A stretch of DNA of 64,000 nucleotides from NCBI RefSeq assembly GCF_013426205.1, contig NC_089422.1, forward strand, positions 248,001 through 312,000, written 5' to 3'. The translations under genes were made by a program, and so were the position numbers. Positions 12,070-23,783 of this stretch are shown one piece after another (positions within the stretch are counted from its first letter, which is position 1; every line of letters starts with the position of its first letter). The DNA comes from Metarhizium brunneum (taxonomy: Eukaryota; Ascomycota; Sordariomycetes; Hypocreales; Clavicipitaceae). The notes under the pieces are model-generated. The model saw only the letters and a program-made list of their open reading frames with translations. It did no database searches and had not been told where the DNA came from.

Positions 12070-15000
12070 TCTGAGAAGCGTGGGGCGCATATAAAATGTT
12101 GTCAAGTTTTGTTGTAGTAGTATACGATCTTTCTTTATGGGAGAGGGCAAGGGGGGCTTTAGTAAAAGTGAGGATGTGATTGGTTTGCCGGGTGGTTTGC
12201 TTTGGCTGGCTTCATGCAGGACACGATCTTGTACACGAGTGCAGCAGGCAAACGAACGGCTTTATACAACATGGAACGGAATCACATTTCCCAAACAACG
12301 GAGATCCGGAGATGCAAAGATTTACGGCTGATTCAACTCAGGTCCCAAAACACGCGGGCAAAAAAAAAAAGACCATAAAAACGAGTAGTCACAGCAGCCA
12401 TGTGGCATTGTTCGTATGCACCATCTCTCGCCGCAGGTCAACGGCCCCGGGTCGGGTCACGGCTGCATCGACAAAGTGGGCTGATGTCGACCTTTATCAA
12501 CCGTGCGGAAACCTAAACGGAAACCCAGGTCGGCGACGCAGGGAAGAAGTCGGAACGTGGCACCGAGTCAGCAAACGCGGCCAATAGAGGAACTCGCAAA
12601 GCAAAAAGTGGACAGAGGGTCCAATTGCTGCCAAGCTGCGCCCCGGCGGAGACTAAACTTGTTTTGTAACATCGATTGATGCTTAATGGCCATGATTGCG
12701 CCGAGTATTGCATCAATTGATGTTGCGCATTGAGGGTTAGAGTGTCTGTCTTGTCAATGTTCTGCAGCAATGTTCTGCGCCCAAGCCACTGCCGGTTGTG
12801 CCTGAGCCATCTCGAGTATTGGGCGCTCGAGTTTGCGGCTGCAAGCCATACTCAGGATTGACGGCGTCACACCACTTCGCGGCTTGATCAGTCGGTGGCG
12901 CTTCTTTTATGGAGGGGCGACAGCTGGAGATGCAAATTCCGGCCGTCGCGGATACCGGGCGGTTTATTTCTAGAAGCCTCGCTCCGTTAGCCCGGGCTCC
13001 ATGTGAGCGTGTGGATACGTGCTGATGTTCCTGGCCCTGGTCGCATTCCGTGTACGCGAGTTTGAGGTCATGCTACTGGTCCGCCGAGTGCTTTAAAGAG
13101 TCGATTAGTTTAGTCTGATGACTTTCTTGGTGAGGCCGCTCAGAGTCACAGATAATCCCACGCCGCCAAGGACGGACACTGGTGGTCCTTTCTCAGAATA
13201 ACGACTCTCATCAACATGTTTCATTCATGCATTTTGACAAGAGCTTGTTTCATAGTATTCATGCCGCTGTGCCGGCGGGTCGGATTAAATAAATTAAAGT
13301 TGACAATCAGCCTTTATGAAGGGGATTATTTTAGATTTATTGACTCGGTGTTGGTGTAAAAACAGGTGTGCTGTTGGTCAAATTTACTTCTATTAATTGG
13401 GTGCTGCGTGTTTAGTTGCCCGTTTCAAGCCGCGTCATTTTGGTTGCATCCATCGTCTTTTGCTTGCAGGAAAATATCTCACGTGACCACTATTGCCCCT
13501 CTTGGCCCGGGATTTGGTGCCAACAATGAAACTTCAAATGTTCTCTCCCCTGTCCTTTTCCAAATCGCCATCACCGTCTACCGAGTGCACATGCACTAAT
13601 TACCTGCGTGCACATGCTTGCTTTGTCGATGCCATCTCGCCACGCGCGCAGAAACCGATCCGTCCCCACTACGCCTTTGTAGTCATGTACGGATCTAGCT
13701 GACTCAATATTCTCACATCTCCACCGCCAACATTCACATCTCCGGCCACCGCTACTATTCCGTCATCACCATCTCCGAGCATGACGTTGCCTCGAAATTA
13801 CCCCCCATCAAGGGACTTCTTCCTGCTACGGCCAGCAATGCACACACGAACCTGTCGTACAATGTGGATAGAAAAAAAATTGATCACCACCTCCAGTGGC
13901 TAGACCGACAATCCCAAAGGCCACTGGCATACAACCATCGCCAACCAAGCGCATAATGCATCAAGCCAGCGCAGGTCTGGTGTATTCTAGAGCCTTAGGG
14001 GTGACTGATGCGAACGGACTCCCTTGAGCAAATAACGACCACAAGATTACGGACTCGAGTTTGAAAGAGTGCCATCTATCGCGCCAGAGGGTGTGAAACT
14101 AGATGTCCTGTTCACTCTCAGGCATAGCCGCCCTGTCCCTTGCCATGATACTTTTGTTCCATGTGTAATTTGTTCTGACTGGGGGCGTTCTTCGAGAAGC
14201 AGGAGCTGGACATCACCAAGAACCTGACAATATACTTGCCACTAGCTAGATGCGCCCTATGAAATCCGGCATATTCTACCGACGCAGAGCCAAGACTTGC
14301 CGGCCCGGCTGGACCATTTCGATCTCGGCTAGATTCAAGACCGATTGATCTTTCCCGGCGGACATTAAGCGTAGGGATGCCTGGTTCTCACTGCTACGAG
14401 TCACACGCAAAGAGTGGGCTACATATCATGGCCGCGCAAATGCAGAATATCGACTTGTCGGGTCCATTTGAAGGTTGAGACGAATCATTGTTCATAGCTC
14501 AACCAACTACCCCCTCCTTGAGCAATGGAAAGCTGCATGTAAGTTGTGCCAAACCAGCAGAATCGTGGCCGCGGTCTCGGTAGAGCAAATCATGTATCAT
14601 GAACAAGGGCATCGGCATGACCATATTAATAGAGGTGCTAGGCTTGGGTACCATGGACATCAATAACCGGTTCAAGCATGATTGAATTGAACGGCAGAAA
14701 CAAAGTCATCGTAGGCATCCGGGGCTCCTCGGCAATCCCTATCAAATCACGATGCAATCAATGGTGGCAGACAGCAGCCATCCCTCCCACCGGCCGGTAG
14801 TAACGCCGCCTTCTGCACCTGCATACGTACAGTATTTCTAGCTGCTTTGAACGTATGACTGAAGAAATGGCAAGGACTGGTCGAGTCTGACAAGACCCTC
14901 GTCCGTGGAGCTGCCCCCAAGTATGTCCACGCAAAGCCAGAACCCGATGTGAATTTGTCAACAAAGTGCAATGTAGCAACCTATTCAGCGTGCTTTTGTG

Positions 15001-15858
15001 CAGTTGGCGGTTTACTTATGGGGTTTTATAGCCAGAATTTCGTAACTTTTTTTATGCCGTCGGGGCCTGCATCTGCCAACCGCCTCCCGAGACAACCTAC
15101 TGCAGCCTGTACCTGGTAGCTGGCCATGCTGCCTCAAGAGGCCGGCTGCCAGTAAAGATGAAGGTCTGAAGAGGTTCAAAAACTCATTGTCTCTCGACTT
15201 CATGTCATGTCTATGCTTTACACGCCCATATGTTTCGTCGGACCGGGGCTACTTGACCATCGACATAGCCTTGCCAAGTCTCAATCACCACAGGGCTTCA
15301 GATACTTGGCCGACCATCAAGCAGCACTACAAGTTACGAACGGGACCTTTTTCAAGATCCTGCGTGGCTTGAGAATGAACCGTAGGCTCATTGCCTACCA
15401 TCGCAAACAACCCCCGGAACCAGCCAGCTCTCATCTACTTGTCTGCAGACACATACAAAATCAGGAGGAGCCATACCTTTTGCACGTATACACAGCCGGT
15501 TGGGTACACACGACAGCGCAAAGGGTGACGGTAATCTTGAACGACTTGATGGTGAAGCACAGCGCACACCGAGGCGTTACTTTCGGTGACACCACGCGCG
15601 GGTGAGGAGGAGGAGGAGGTAACAGTAGACTGCACGTAAGCAAATATCTTTCTTTTTTTAACCGTGCATTAGCTCTTCGTGGGGAGTACCGCGTACAGTT
15701 GGACGCATGTTCCCGAGCTCGCAGGTCACCGGTGCGGGGGAAGAACTCATGACCACGACCTTCAGACAGCCAGATATGCAAGATCAATGTCTCGTCCACC
15801 AGCCATGTAAACCCGTGCGCTTTTCAGTCTCGCCATTGCTCTATTCAAGAGTTCCATC
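12070..15858. other. Long intergenic region, no gene recognised
   Basis: Nearly 3.8 kb without a supportable gene. It must contain the promoters of the flavohaemoglobin and, at its right end, the amino acid permease. A short (GGA)n-like run lies near 15605-15620. The small open frames here have no motifs and no codon bias like the neighbouring genes. Confidence 0.5.
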
Positions 15859-17520
15859 ATGGCGCTTCCCGTCGAGGAGGCCGCAAAACAAGCCGACGCC
15901 ATCCAACCAACGTCCTCGATACCAGGCTACTCAGAGACCGTGGCCGAGGCCAAACCCGACGTCGAGCAACAACACATTGGCACGCTCGACCGCCGCCTCA
16001 AGTCCCGCCATGTGCAGTTCCTCGCGCTCTCGGGCGCCATCGGCACCGGCCTCTTCGTCGGTAGCGGCCAGGTGCTGTCGCTCGCGGGCCCCCTGTCGGC
16101 ATTCCTCTGCTATGCCGTGACGGGCTTCAACCTGTACTGCGTCATCAACAGCCTCGGCGAGATGGCCGCCTGGCTGCCCATCCCCGGCGCCGTGCCCGTA
16201 TTTGCCGCGCGCTACGTCGATCCCGCGCTCGGCTTCACCCTCGGCTGGAACTACTGGTACCAGTTTGCCATCGGGGTGCCCATCGAGGCGACCGTCTGCG
16301 GCGTCGTCGTCGACTACTGGCCCAACGCGTTGCCCAAGGCCGCCCTCGTGACCGCCTTCTCCGCGACCATGGTGCTCGTCAACTGCCTGCCGGTGCGCGT
16401 CTACGGCGAGGCCGAGTTCGCCTTTGGCGCCGTCAAGCTCGTCACCATTGTCGGCCTCATCGTGCTCATGTTCGCCATCACCGTGGGCGGCTCGCCCGCC
16501 GGCGGCGCCATCGGCTTCCGGTACTGGCGCGACCCGGGCCCCATGAGGACGTACCTCGCCGACGGGGCGACGGGCCGCTTCCTCGCCTTCGCCAAGGTCT
16601 TTATCCAGGCGACCTTTTCCTACGGCGGGAGCGAGATGGTGGTGGTGGCTTCGGGCGAGACGGAGGACCCGCGCCGCAACATCCCCCGGGCCATCCGCCG
16701 CGTCTTCTGGCGCATCGCCGTCTTCTACGTGCTGTCCGTCCTGCTCGTCGGCCTGTGCGTCTCGTCCGCGGACCCGGGCCTCCTCGACGCCATCGGCCGC
16801 TCGGCCCCGGGCGCCGCCCAGTCCCCCTTTGTGATTGCCATCCAAAACGCCGGCATCGGGACGCTCCCGTCCGTCATCAACGCCGTCATCCTCACGTCGG
16901 CGTGGTCTGCCGGCAACTCCTTCTTCTACGCCGCGACGCGCGTGCTCTACGCCGCCGCCCTGGACGGCAAGGCGCCCTCGGCCCTGAGGTATGAGCGCTT
17001 CGGCGTCCCCTACGGCTGCGTCGCCGCCACCGCCGTCCTCAGCTGCCTCGTCTATCTCAACGTCAACAACCGCTCCGCAGAGGTCTTCTTCTGGATCAGC
17101 AACCTCAGCGCCGTGAGCACCCTCATTGTCTGGGCCAGCGTGTGCTGCACCTACCTCCGCTTCTACTACGGCCTGCGCCGCCAGGGCGTCTCGCGGGACA
17201 CCCTGCCGTACAAGTCGCCGCTCCAGCCGTTCCTCGCCTACTTTTCGGTCGTGTTTTGCCTCGTCGTCGCGCTGTTCAATGGCTTTGACGCGTTTTTCCC
17301 AGGCAACCTTTCCGCAAAGACGCTTGTGCCGCCGTACGTCGACATTCCCATCTTCGCGGCGCTGTTTTTGGGCTACAAGTTTGTCGTGGGCACGCGGTTT
17401 GTCAGCCTGGCCGAGATGGATCTGTGGTCGGGCAAGGCCGAGATTGATCGATTGGAGGGGACATGGAAGGTTGTTGAGCCGCGGAATTGGCTGGAGAGGA
17501 TATGGTTCTGGCTTGCTTAA
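15859..17520 (+). CDS. Amino acid permease (APC/YAT family)
   Basis: A single 553-residue open frame without introns. The N-terminal cytosolic stretch of about 45 residues ends in RRLKSRHVQFLALSGAIGTG, the classic first-helix signature of fungal amino acid permeases. Twelve hydrophobic helices follow, including SLGEMAAWLPIPGA after TM2 and SAWSAGNSFFYAATRVLY around TM8, which the YAT family conserves. These proteins are plasma-membrane proton symporters for amino acids; the substrate range cannot be told from sequence by eye. Third positions are very GC-rich, which opens a 588-codon frame on the opposite strand that I treat as a shadow. It is tail-to-tail with the methylcitrate synthase gene. 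Confidence 0.93.
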   Translation: MALPVEEAAKQADAIQPTSSIPGYSETVAEAKPDVEQQHIGTLDRRLKSRHVQFLALSGAIGTGLFVGSGQVLSLAGPLSAFLCYAVTGFNLYCVINSLGEMAAWLPIPGAVPVFAARYVDPALGFTLGWNYWYQFAIGVPIEATVCGVVVDYWPNALPKAALVTAFSATMVLVNCLPVRVYGEAEFAFGAVKLVTIVGLIVLMFAITVGGSPAGGAIGFRYWRDPGPMRTYLADGATGRFLAFAKVFIQATFSYGGSEMVVVASGETEDPRRNIPRAIRRVFWRIAVFYVLSVLLVGLCVSSADPGLLDAIGRSAPGAAQSPFVIAIQNAGIGTLPSVINAVILTSAWSAGNSFFYAATRVLYAAALDGKAPSALRYERFGVPYGCVAATAVLSCLVYLNVNNRSAEVFFWISNLSAVSTLIVWASVCCTYLRFYYGLRRQGVSRDTLPYKSPLQPFLAYFSVVFCLVVALFNGFDAFFPGNLSAKTLVPPYVDIPIFAALFLGYKFVVGTRFVSLAEMDLWSGKAEIDRLEGTWKVVEPRNWLERIWFWLA

Positions 17521-18128
17521 GCGCACGCCACTCTGTATTGAGGACCGAGGTGCTTCGGAGAGGTTGTGGTTCTTCAGTGGTGCTGTACCAGATGGGGATG
17601 AAGAACCCGAGAAACAAAACACGAGTACAAAAAAGAACCCACGACCTTTCATTGGGATACACTGCACAGTCACGAGCCCCCGCGTTCGTCTCGCCAAGAG
17701 CTCTGCCGCCCATATGCCCTCGCATATAGTTCTCGGATCTGTCGGGAATACGAACGTGGGAAAGCTTGAACGATTGCCTGGTGTTTCCCGAATACGGTTC
17801 GCAGTGGCTGTTGGCCTTTAAAACCTTACCACATGCAATTTTCATAACGAAACTCAAGCGTCAAATACACAACTTGTCAGATTATTGTTATTTATTTCTA
17901 TCCATGCTGCTCAAATCCCTCCAACATCCGCAGTTATCAGCAAATACAACCCCATCTCTAGCCATCTTCTATCAAAACAGGAGCCTTGAAGCTGTTGGGT
18001 ATACTCTACTTATACACCCTATATGAACTCTACTTTTTATGGCGTTTTATATTGCTATTAATTTACGTAACATGCTGTTTTGTTCATGATAACTCCAATC
18101 TGACTTTCACTTTTTCGCACTGCAATTT
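17521..18128. other. Convergent intergenic spacer
   Basis: About 600 bases between the permease and methylcitrate synthase stop codons. It becomes AT-rich from about 17870, as expected for two 3' untranslated regions. No other feature is visible. Confidence 0.6.
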
Positions 18129-19725
18129 TTATTGACCCTCAACCTGCTTCAAGAGGCCCTCGAGGTTAATGCTCTTGGGACGCTCAATGGGCAGACCAAG
18201 AGCACGATCCCAGATCAACTGGGCCAGAGGTCCAAGACCACGAGACACACCAAAGGTGGCGGTGTAGTACAAAGTCTCGTGGAAGCCGTAGTGGTGGAAC
18301 AGGACACCGGAGCTGCTGTCAACGTTGGGGTAGGGGTTCTTGGTCTTGCCGTGCTTCTTGAGGACCTCGGGCGCGATGCGGCTGTTCTTCTCAACCAGCT
18401 GGAAGACGGGGTCCTGGGCAATATCGGGGCGGGCGGCGGCATAGTCCATCAAAGCCTCGAATCGGGGATCAGGCTTGCGGAGGACGGCGTGGCCATAACC
18501 GGGGACCACACGGCCAGAGTTGAGGGTGGACCACAGGTAGTCGTGGACATCCTGCTCGGTATAGCCGGCGGGGATGGCTTCCTTCATCTGTAGAATCCAT
18601 CGGAGAACCTCCTGGGCGGCCAAGCTGCAAATTGTCAGAATCAAAAGCTAATGACTAGTGCTCAGAGAGACAAACTCACCCGTGAAGAGGACCGGCCAGA
18701 CCCTGGAGACCAGCACTGTAAGAAAGAAATGGGTCGCTAAGAGCGCTACCAACAAGGTGGGTGGCGTGGGCAGAGACGTTGCCGCCCTCGTGGTCGCCGT
18801 GCAAGGCTAGATAGAGACGGAGGAGATCCTGGAAGTTCTCGTTCGCCTTGCCTCCCTTGCCGAGCATAGCGGCAAAGTTGTAAGACCAATCCTGCTCAAG
18901 ATCGACCTCGGCAGGAAGAGCACCACCTCCACGGTAGGCATTCTGGTAGATCTTGGCGGCAATCGTGGGCAACTTGGCCAGGAGCGAAACGCAGTCGTCA
19001 AAAGTAGGCTCCCAGTAGTCGGACTTGTTCATGCCAGCCTCGTATGCCTTGGCAAACTTGGATTCGTAGTTAAGGGCAGACACGGCCATGGCGAACTGGG
19101 TCATGGGGTGAAGGTCCTTGGGAAAGTTGTCGAGCATCTTGGAGACGAACTCGGGGATCTGGGCCTTCTCGGCCAGCTCGCGAGAGAAGACGCGAATCTG
19201 GTTGGTGGAGGGGACCTGGCCGGTGAGGAGGAGCCAGAACATGGCTTCGGGGAGCATCTCAGTGCCAGTCTTGCCCTTGGGAAGGATCTTCTGGCAGTCT
19301 TTGATGGTCTTTCCGTGGAAGCGGATACCCTCGTTGGCATCGAGGACGGAACCCTCCCAGACCATGGCTTTTAGGCCACGCATACCGCCGAGGGTGTTTT
19401 CGACCTTGACCTCGCCAATGGTCTTGCTCCCGTGAGCCTTGACCTTCTTGAGAAGCTCACGCTTAGCTGGAATGACCTCCTTGAGGGTGGCCTTGAGGTC
19501 GGGCTCGGCAGTGGCATAGCCGCGAGCGCCGATAAGAGCAGCTCGGGTCAGAGGCTGGTTCATACAAGTCAGCAAATGGCGCGTCGTGGCATTGGTGTAT
19601 GGCGGCATTGCGACATTGCGACATTGAATAACCGCAATTGCGGGTTGATTAGCTGCTAGTGGTCTTGCTCATCATACCTTCAGGGAGCCAAAAGCCCGAG
19701 TGGAATTCCTCAGGTTCAGAGCCAT
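18129..19725 (-). CDS. mcsA: 2-methylcitrate synthase, mitochondrial
   Basis: Three exons, 19725-19678, 19554-18680 and 18624-18129, give 472 residues. The first exon is only 16 codons ([16 protein letters not shown], a basic mitochondrial-type leader); its GTATGA donor and an ACCAG acceptor keep frame. The leader ends near [10 protein letters not shown], which I associate with fungal 2-methylcitrate synthases rather than the TCA citrate synthase, as I do [11 protein letters not shown] and [16 protein letters not shown]. Catalytic residues of the citrate synthase fold are present: His in GPLHGLA, His in PGYGHAVLR and Asp in NVDSSSG. The enzyme condenses propionyl-CoA with oxaloacetate in the methylcitrate cycle. 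The assignment is strengthened by the divergent neighbour, the lyase of the same cycle. The alternative is the major TCA citrate synthase, which I think less likely. Confidence 0.9.
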
Positions 19726-20635
19726 GGTTGTTGATGTTGGACTATATGATCGCGGAGCTGGCGGGATCTGGATCGTGGGGTAGATCTGTAAATAGGTCAA
19801 TTGGCCTGTTCCCCGCAAGGGGCAGCAGTCAATGGGCAAAGTGCTTACAATATAATGAGGGCGCTTCGGTCTCTTTTGAGCTTACCGGAGCTACAGGAGT
19901 GAAGGGAGAAGATGTAGGTCTGACAGAAAAAAGTCGGCCGTGCAACGTGAGGGAGGCTGACCAAAAAGTTATGCCGAGACACCTGGTGGTGACCGCATAC
20001 CGGGCGCATATGCAGCCGTATCGCTCCTTCCCCGCCAACCACGAGCCAGACCACCGGCGAGCATCTCGAGACAGCCGAGGAAAGCCGCGGGCGCCCGGTC
20101 CAACGGTTCGTTGCCGGGCCGTGATTGGCCAATCAGGTACCGGGTTATCTTTTTTGCCCTGTGATTTTGGGTAAGCTTTGGGGAAGGCGCCCCAACTGGC
20201 TGCCCAACTGGCCAGTGGGTTCGCATCATGGCAACCACGGCGTGGGTTTGGCGGTTTGCTCTTGCCTGGATTTGAGTTTGAGCCGGCAAGCCGGTGCCAC
20301 ACATTTGATTCCTCCAGTCCACATGCATGCAAGCAGGCGAGGCGTGACCAGCAGTGCCACTCTCTGCCACAGCTCTTGAGCCGTATCAGGCGTGATAGCC
20401 GGCCGGACTGAGCTCGGCTTTGCGTGCACCACCATTCGGTTTCGCCCGCATTCCGAGCCATTCCAATCAGACCCTTTATTACAAACCTATCATCAACTGC
20501 TTATTCTGCATTTGAGTGTCAGTGCAAGCGACAGTGTGTCGCCATTTTGCTCGGAGATTTGCTTAAAGGTAGCTGGTACTCCAACCTACAACCTGCGAGC
20601 CACTCCTTTGACGTCCCTTGGCCATCATCGTCACT
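19726..20635. promoter_or_regulatory. Shared divergent promoter region of mcsA and mclA
   Basis: A 910-bp space between two divergent start codons for enzymes of the same cycle, so it probably serves both. It is GC-rich in the middle and contains a palindromic double CCAAT element (separate entry). I do not see any other open frame that deserves annotation. Confidence 0.6.
20122..20135. promoter_or_regulatory. Palindromic double CCAAT box
   Basis: The 14-bp perfect palindrome TGATTGGCCAATCA presents a CCAAT pentanucleotide on each strand. CCAAT is the binding site of the fungal CBC/HAP complex. It lies about 400 bp from the mcsA start and 500 bp from the mclA start, so it could act on either. 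Binding is inferred, not shown. Confidence 0.45.
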
Positions 20636-22492
20636 ATGATGCGAAACGTTGCAACCAGAGCCTCCAGGCGAGTCTTGCCCACCATCAGGCCCCGAACGAC
20701 CCAGTACCGCTCGACAGCTATTCGTGCCATCTTTACAACCGCCGTCATGTCTGCCCCGGTTGGCAATCCCTTTTCGCACGCGATTCCCGCTGCCGACTCG
20801 TTCCAGCTGCTGCCAGAATCGCAAAAGACTGGCGAGGCTGAGGATGCCTTGTACGAGGCCCAGATCAAGGAAGTTGAGGCGTGGTGGTCTTCTCCTCGGT
20901 ATTCTGGCATCAAGCGACCGTATAGCGCTGCCGACGTCGTCACCAAACGAGGCTCCCAGAAGATCTCATACCCCAGCTCTGTCATGGCCGCCAAGCTGTT
21001 CAATCTGATCCAAGAGCGCCAGGCCAAGGGCGAGCCTGTTCATACAAGTAAGTCTTGGCAAATGCACCAATTGAATCTGCAAACTGACAAACGCATAGTG
21101 GGTGCTATTGATCCCATCCAAATGACACAGCAAGCTGCTCACCAGGAAGTCTTGTACATTTCTGGCTGGGCTTGCTCGTCCCTGCTCACCACGACCAACG
21201 AAGTGTCTCCCGACTTTGGCGATTATCCCTACAATACAGTCCCCAACCAAGTTCAGCGTCTGGCCAAAGCCCAGAGCATGCATGACCGCAAGCAGTGGGA
21301 TGCTCGTCGCAAGATGACTTCCGAGGAGCGTGCCAAGACTCCGTACATTGACTATCTCCGGCCCATCATTGCCGATGGTGACACTGGCCATGGTGGTCTG
21401 TCTGCTGTCTTGAAGCTTGCCAAGCTATTTGCCGAGAATGGTGCCGCTGCTGTGCACTTTGAGGATCAACTTCACGGCGGCAAGAAGTGTGGCCATCTTG
21501 CTGGCAAAGTCATCGTCCCCATTGGCGAGCACATCAACCGACTCAATGCTGCCCGATTCCAATGGGACGTTATGGGCTGTGAGAATTTGGTGATTGCCCG
21601 AACCGACTCCGAGTCCGGCAAGCTGCTTTCTTCCGCTATTGACGTCCGCGACCACGAGTTCATCCTGGGCGTCGCCGACCCTTCCATTGAGCCACTTGCT
21701 GAGACGATCCAGTCCATGGAGGCCAAGGGAGCTTCTGGCTCCCAGATCGACATCTTTGAGGCCAAGTGGGTCAAGGACACCAAGCTGGTCACCTTTGACG
21801 AGGCTGCTGTTGCCCACATGCAAAAGGAGGGCGTCAGCCGGGAAAAGATTAACGAGTACCTGAATGCGACTGCCAAGGACCGTGACATGGGCATCACGCG
21901 CCGCCGTGCTCTGGCTTCTCACTACTCCAAGACCCCGGTCTACTTCAATTGGGACGTTCCGCGAACCCGCGAAGGGTTCTACCACTTCCGGGCCGGCATG
22001 GAGGCTGCTACCAAGCGCGCGCTGGCCTTTGCTCCTTATTCTGACCTTCTTTGGGTCGAGACTGGCGACCCCAATGTCGAGGTTGCTGCCAAGCTCGGCC
22101 GCGCCGTGAGGCAACAGTACCCCAACAAGGGTCTTGTGTATAACCTGTCCCCGTCATTCAACTGGATGGCCCACGGCTTCACCCCCGAGACCCTCAAGTC
22201 CTTCATCTGGGACATTGCCAAGGAGGGCTTTGTTCTTCAGCTGGTTTCCCTGGCCGGACTGCACTCCACGGCAACCATTTCGTGCGAATTGGCGCGCAAC
22301 TTCAAGACTGACGGCATGAAGGCATATGTCGAGCTGGTTCAGCGGCGCGAGAAGGACCTTGGATGTGACGTATTGACGCACCAGAAGTGGAGTGGAGCCA
22401 GCTACATTGATGGCATGTTGGGGGCTATTCAGAGCGGCAGCTCGAGCAGCAGGAGTATGGGCGAAGGCAACACTGAGGGTCAGTTCAACTAG
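20636..22492 (+). CDS. mclA: 2-methylisocitrate lyase, mitochondrial
   Basis: Exons 20636-21047 and 21099-22492, separated by a 51-nt intron (GTAAGT donor, CATAG acceptor) whose length keeps frame and so is easily missed, give 601 residues. The spliced junction reads [15 protein letters not shown], as the family expects. The isocitrate lyase superfamily active-site motif is present as [11 protein letters not shown], with the upstream metal/substrate region [10 protein letters not shown] and downstream SPSFNWM. A basic, Ser/Thr/Arg-rich leader of about 45 residues indicates mitochondrial import, and the protein is longer than glyoxysomal isocitrate lyase; with the methylcitrate synthase next door this points to cleavage of 2-methylisocitrate into pyruvate and succinate. 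True isocitrate lyase is the alternative. Start chosen at the first ATG of an ATGATG pair. Confidence 0.9.
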   Translation: MMRNVATRASRRVLPTIRPRTTQYRSTAIRAIFTTAVMSAPVGNPFSHAIPAADSFQLLPESQKTGEAEDALYEAQIKEVEAWWSSPRYSGIKRPYSAADVVTKRGSQKISYPSSVMAAKLFNLIQERQAKGEPVHTSKSWQMHQLNLQTDKRIVGAIDPIQMTQQAAHQEVLYISGWACSSLLTTTNEVSPDFGDYPYNTVPNQVQRLAKAQSMHDRKQWDARRKMTSEERAKTPYIDYLRPIIADGDTGHGGLSAVLKLAKLFAENGAAAVHFEDQLHGGKKCGHLAGKVIVPIGEHINRLNAARFQWDVMGCENLVIARTDSESGKLLSSAIDVRDHEFILGVADPSIEPLAETIQSMEAKGASGSQIDIFEAKWVKDTKLVTFDEAAVAHMQKEGVSREKINEYLNATAKDRDMGITRRRALASHYSKTPVYFNWDVPRTREGFYHFRAGMEAATKRALAFAPYSDLLWVETGDPNVEVAAKLGRAVRQQYPNKGLVYNLSPSFNWMAHGFTPETLKSFIWDIAKEGFVLQLVSLAGLHSTATISCELARNFKTDGMKAYVELVQRREKDLGCDVLTHQKWSGASYIDGMLGAIQSGSSSSRSMGEGNTEGQFN

Positions 22493-22802
22493 GCTCAGGT
22501 TGGTCGAGGCAAATAAATGCGATGAGACATGGGGCAAGCATGGTTCGGAGTTTGTATTTTGGGTTGAATATACACCTTTTTTGTAGAGTAAATACATACT
22601 TTAGTAAGCTAAAACGAAGTTCATCATGCTTCAACAACTACAAAGTCCATCAGAAGTGATCTGCCACGGGAAAAGGCGCATTGATTATTAAGTATATAAT
22701 TTTTTTCTTTCATAAGTCCATTATCGCAATCCCAGCAACATGTCTCCATGTCTCTACCCAACCCCTCTGTACCCCTCTTCGCATTGACTTCCACTTACTC
22801 CC
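22493..22802. other. Convergent intergenic spacer
   Basis: About 310 bases between two tail-to-tail genes, with AT-rich patches around 22550-22720 that fit 3' untranslated regions. Nothing else is visible. Confidence 0.6.
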
Positions 22803-23783
22803 CTACGCCAACGAGTTCTTGGAAGCATTGTTCTGGGGGGCGGCAGCAGCGGGCCCCTCCGGGGTAACATAGGCCTTGGTCATGCCGCCGTCGACGACAA
22901 AGTCGTGGCCATTCACAAAGCTGGCCTCGTCACTGGCCAGGAACACGACGGCATGAGCCTGCTCGATGGCCTCGCCGAAGCGGCCCGTGGGGAAGTGCAC
23001 CTCGCGGCGGTGACGCTTGGCCTGGTCGTCGCCCAGCCAGTCCTGCAGCAGCGGGGTGTTGAGCGGCGCGGGGCACAGGCTGTTGAACCTGAAGCCCTCG
23101 CGGGCGTGGACCATGGCCAGCTCGCGCGTCAGGGCCAGCACGGCGCCCTTGGAGGCCGTGTAGGCGAGCTGGGGCGTGGCGGCGCCGACGATGGCGACGA
23201 CCGAGGCCGTGTTGATGATGCTGCCCTTGGTCTTTTTGTGGCGGCGCAGCGAGAGCACGGCGTGCTTGCAGCCGAACCAGACGCCCTTGACGTTGATGTT
23301 TTGCGTGAGGTCCCAGATCTCCTCGGGGGTGTTGACGGCGTCGTCGTCCTTGGCGTGCATGATGCCGGCGTTGTTGAAGATGATGTCGAGGCCGCCCCAG
23401 GGGTCGACGGATTCGACGAGGGCTTTGACGTCGGCTTCTTTGGAGACGTCACATTTCTGTGATGAATTGCTTTTAGTCTGCTGTCCCTTTCTGGTTGTTG
23501 GTGACTGGGGACTGGACATGGTGCGTACCTTTGTTTCAACCTTGGCAGAGGGAACGAGCTGCTTGACCTTGGCCAGGGCCTTTTCCAGAGCGGGCTCAGA
23601 AATGTCGGCCATGAGCACGTTGGCGCCTTCTTTGGCGAAGAGGATGGTGGTTTCGAGGCCGATGCCACTGCAGGGTGCCAAGTCAGTAACGTGGGCTGAT
23701 GCGAGCGTGGAAGGGGTAAGAGGAAGCTATTCGCACCCAGCGGCACCGGTAACGACGGCGTTTTTACCAGCAAGACGACCCAT
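22803..23783 (-). CDS. Short-chain dehydrogenase/reductase
   Basis: Three exons, 23783-23737, 23667-23529 and 23456-22803, give 279 residues. Intron 1 is 69 nt; intron 2 is 72 nt and in frame, so a naive translation carries 24 spurious residues after VETK. The classical SDR layout is complete: the NAD(P)-binding TGAAGGIG created across the first splice junction, NNAG at the end of beta-4, the catalytic Ser in INTASVVAIVG, and YTASK with the catalytic Tyr and Lys. The C-terminal VDGGM is the usual dimer/substrate region. The Asp after beta-2 (MADIS) suggests NAD preference. Substrate is unknown; annotation pipelines often call such proteins LinX/LinC-like diol dehydrogenases. The cytosolic enzyme has no obvious pathway partner here. 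Confidence 0.9.

Noticed and set aside
15931..17697. 588-codon open frame antisense to the amino acid permease
   Set aside because: Composition is Gly/Ala/Asp/Glu/Arg-rich with no motif. It arises from the very GC-rich third positions of the permease gene on the other strand.
18129..19725. TCA-cycle citrate synthase
   Set aside because: The leader ([10 protein letters not shown]), [11 protein letters not shown] and the paired methylisocitrate lyase gene favour 2-methylcitrate synthase. A phylogeny would settle it.
20636..22492. Glyoxylate-cycle isocitrate lyase
   Set aside because: The long basic mitochondrial leader and the neighbouring methylcitrate synthase favour 2-methylisocitrate lyase; the KKCGH motif is shared and does not discriminate.
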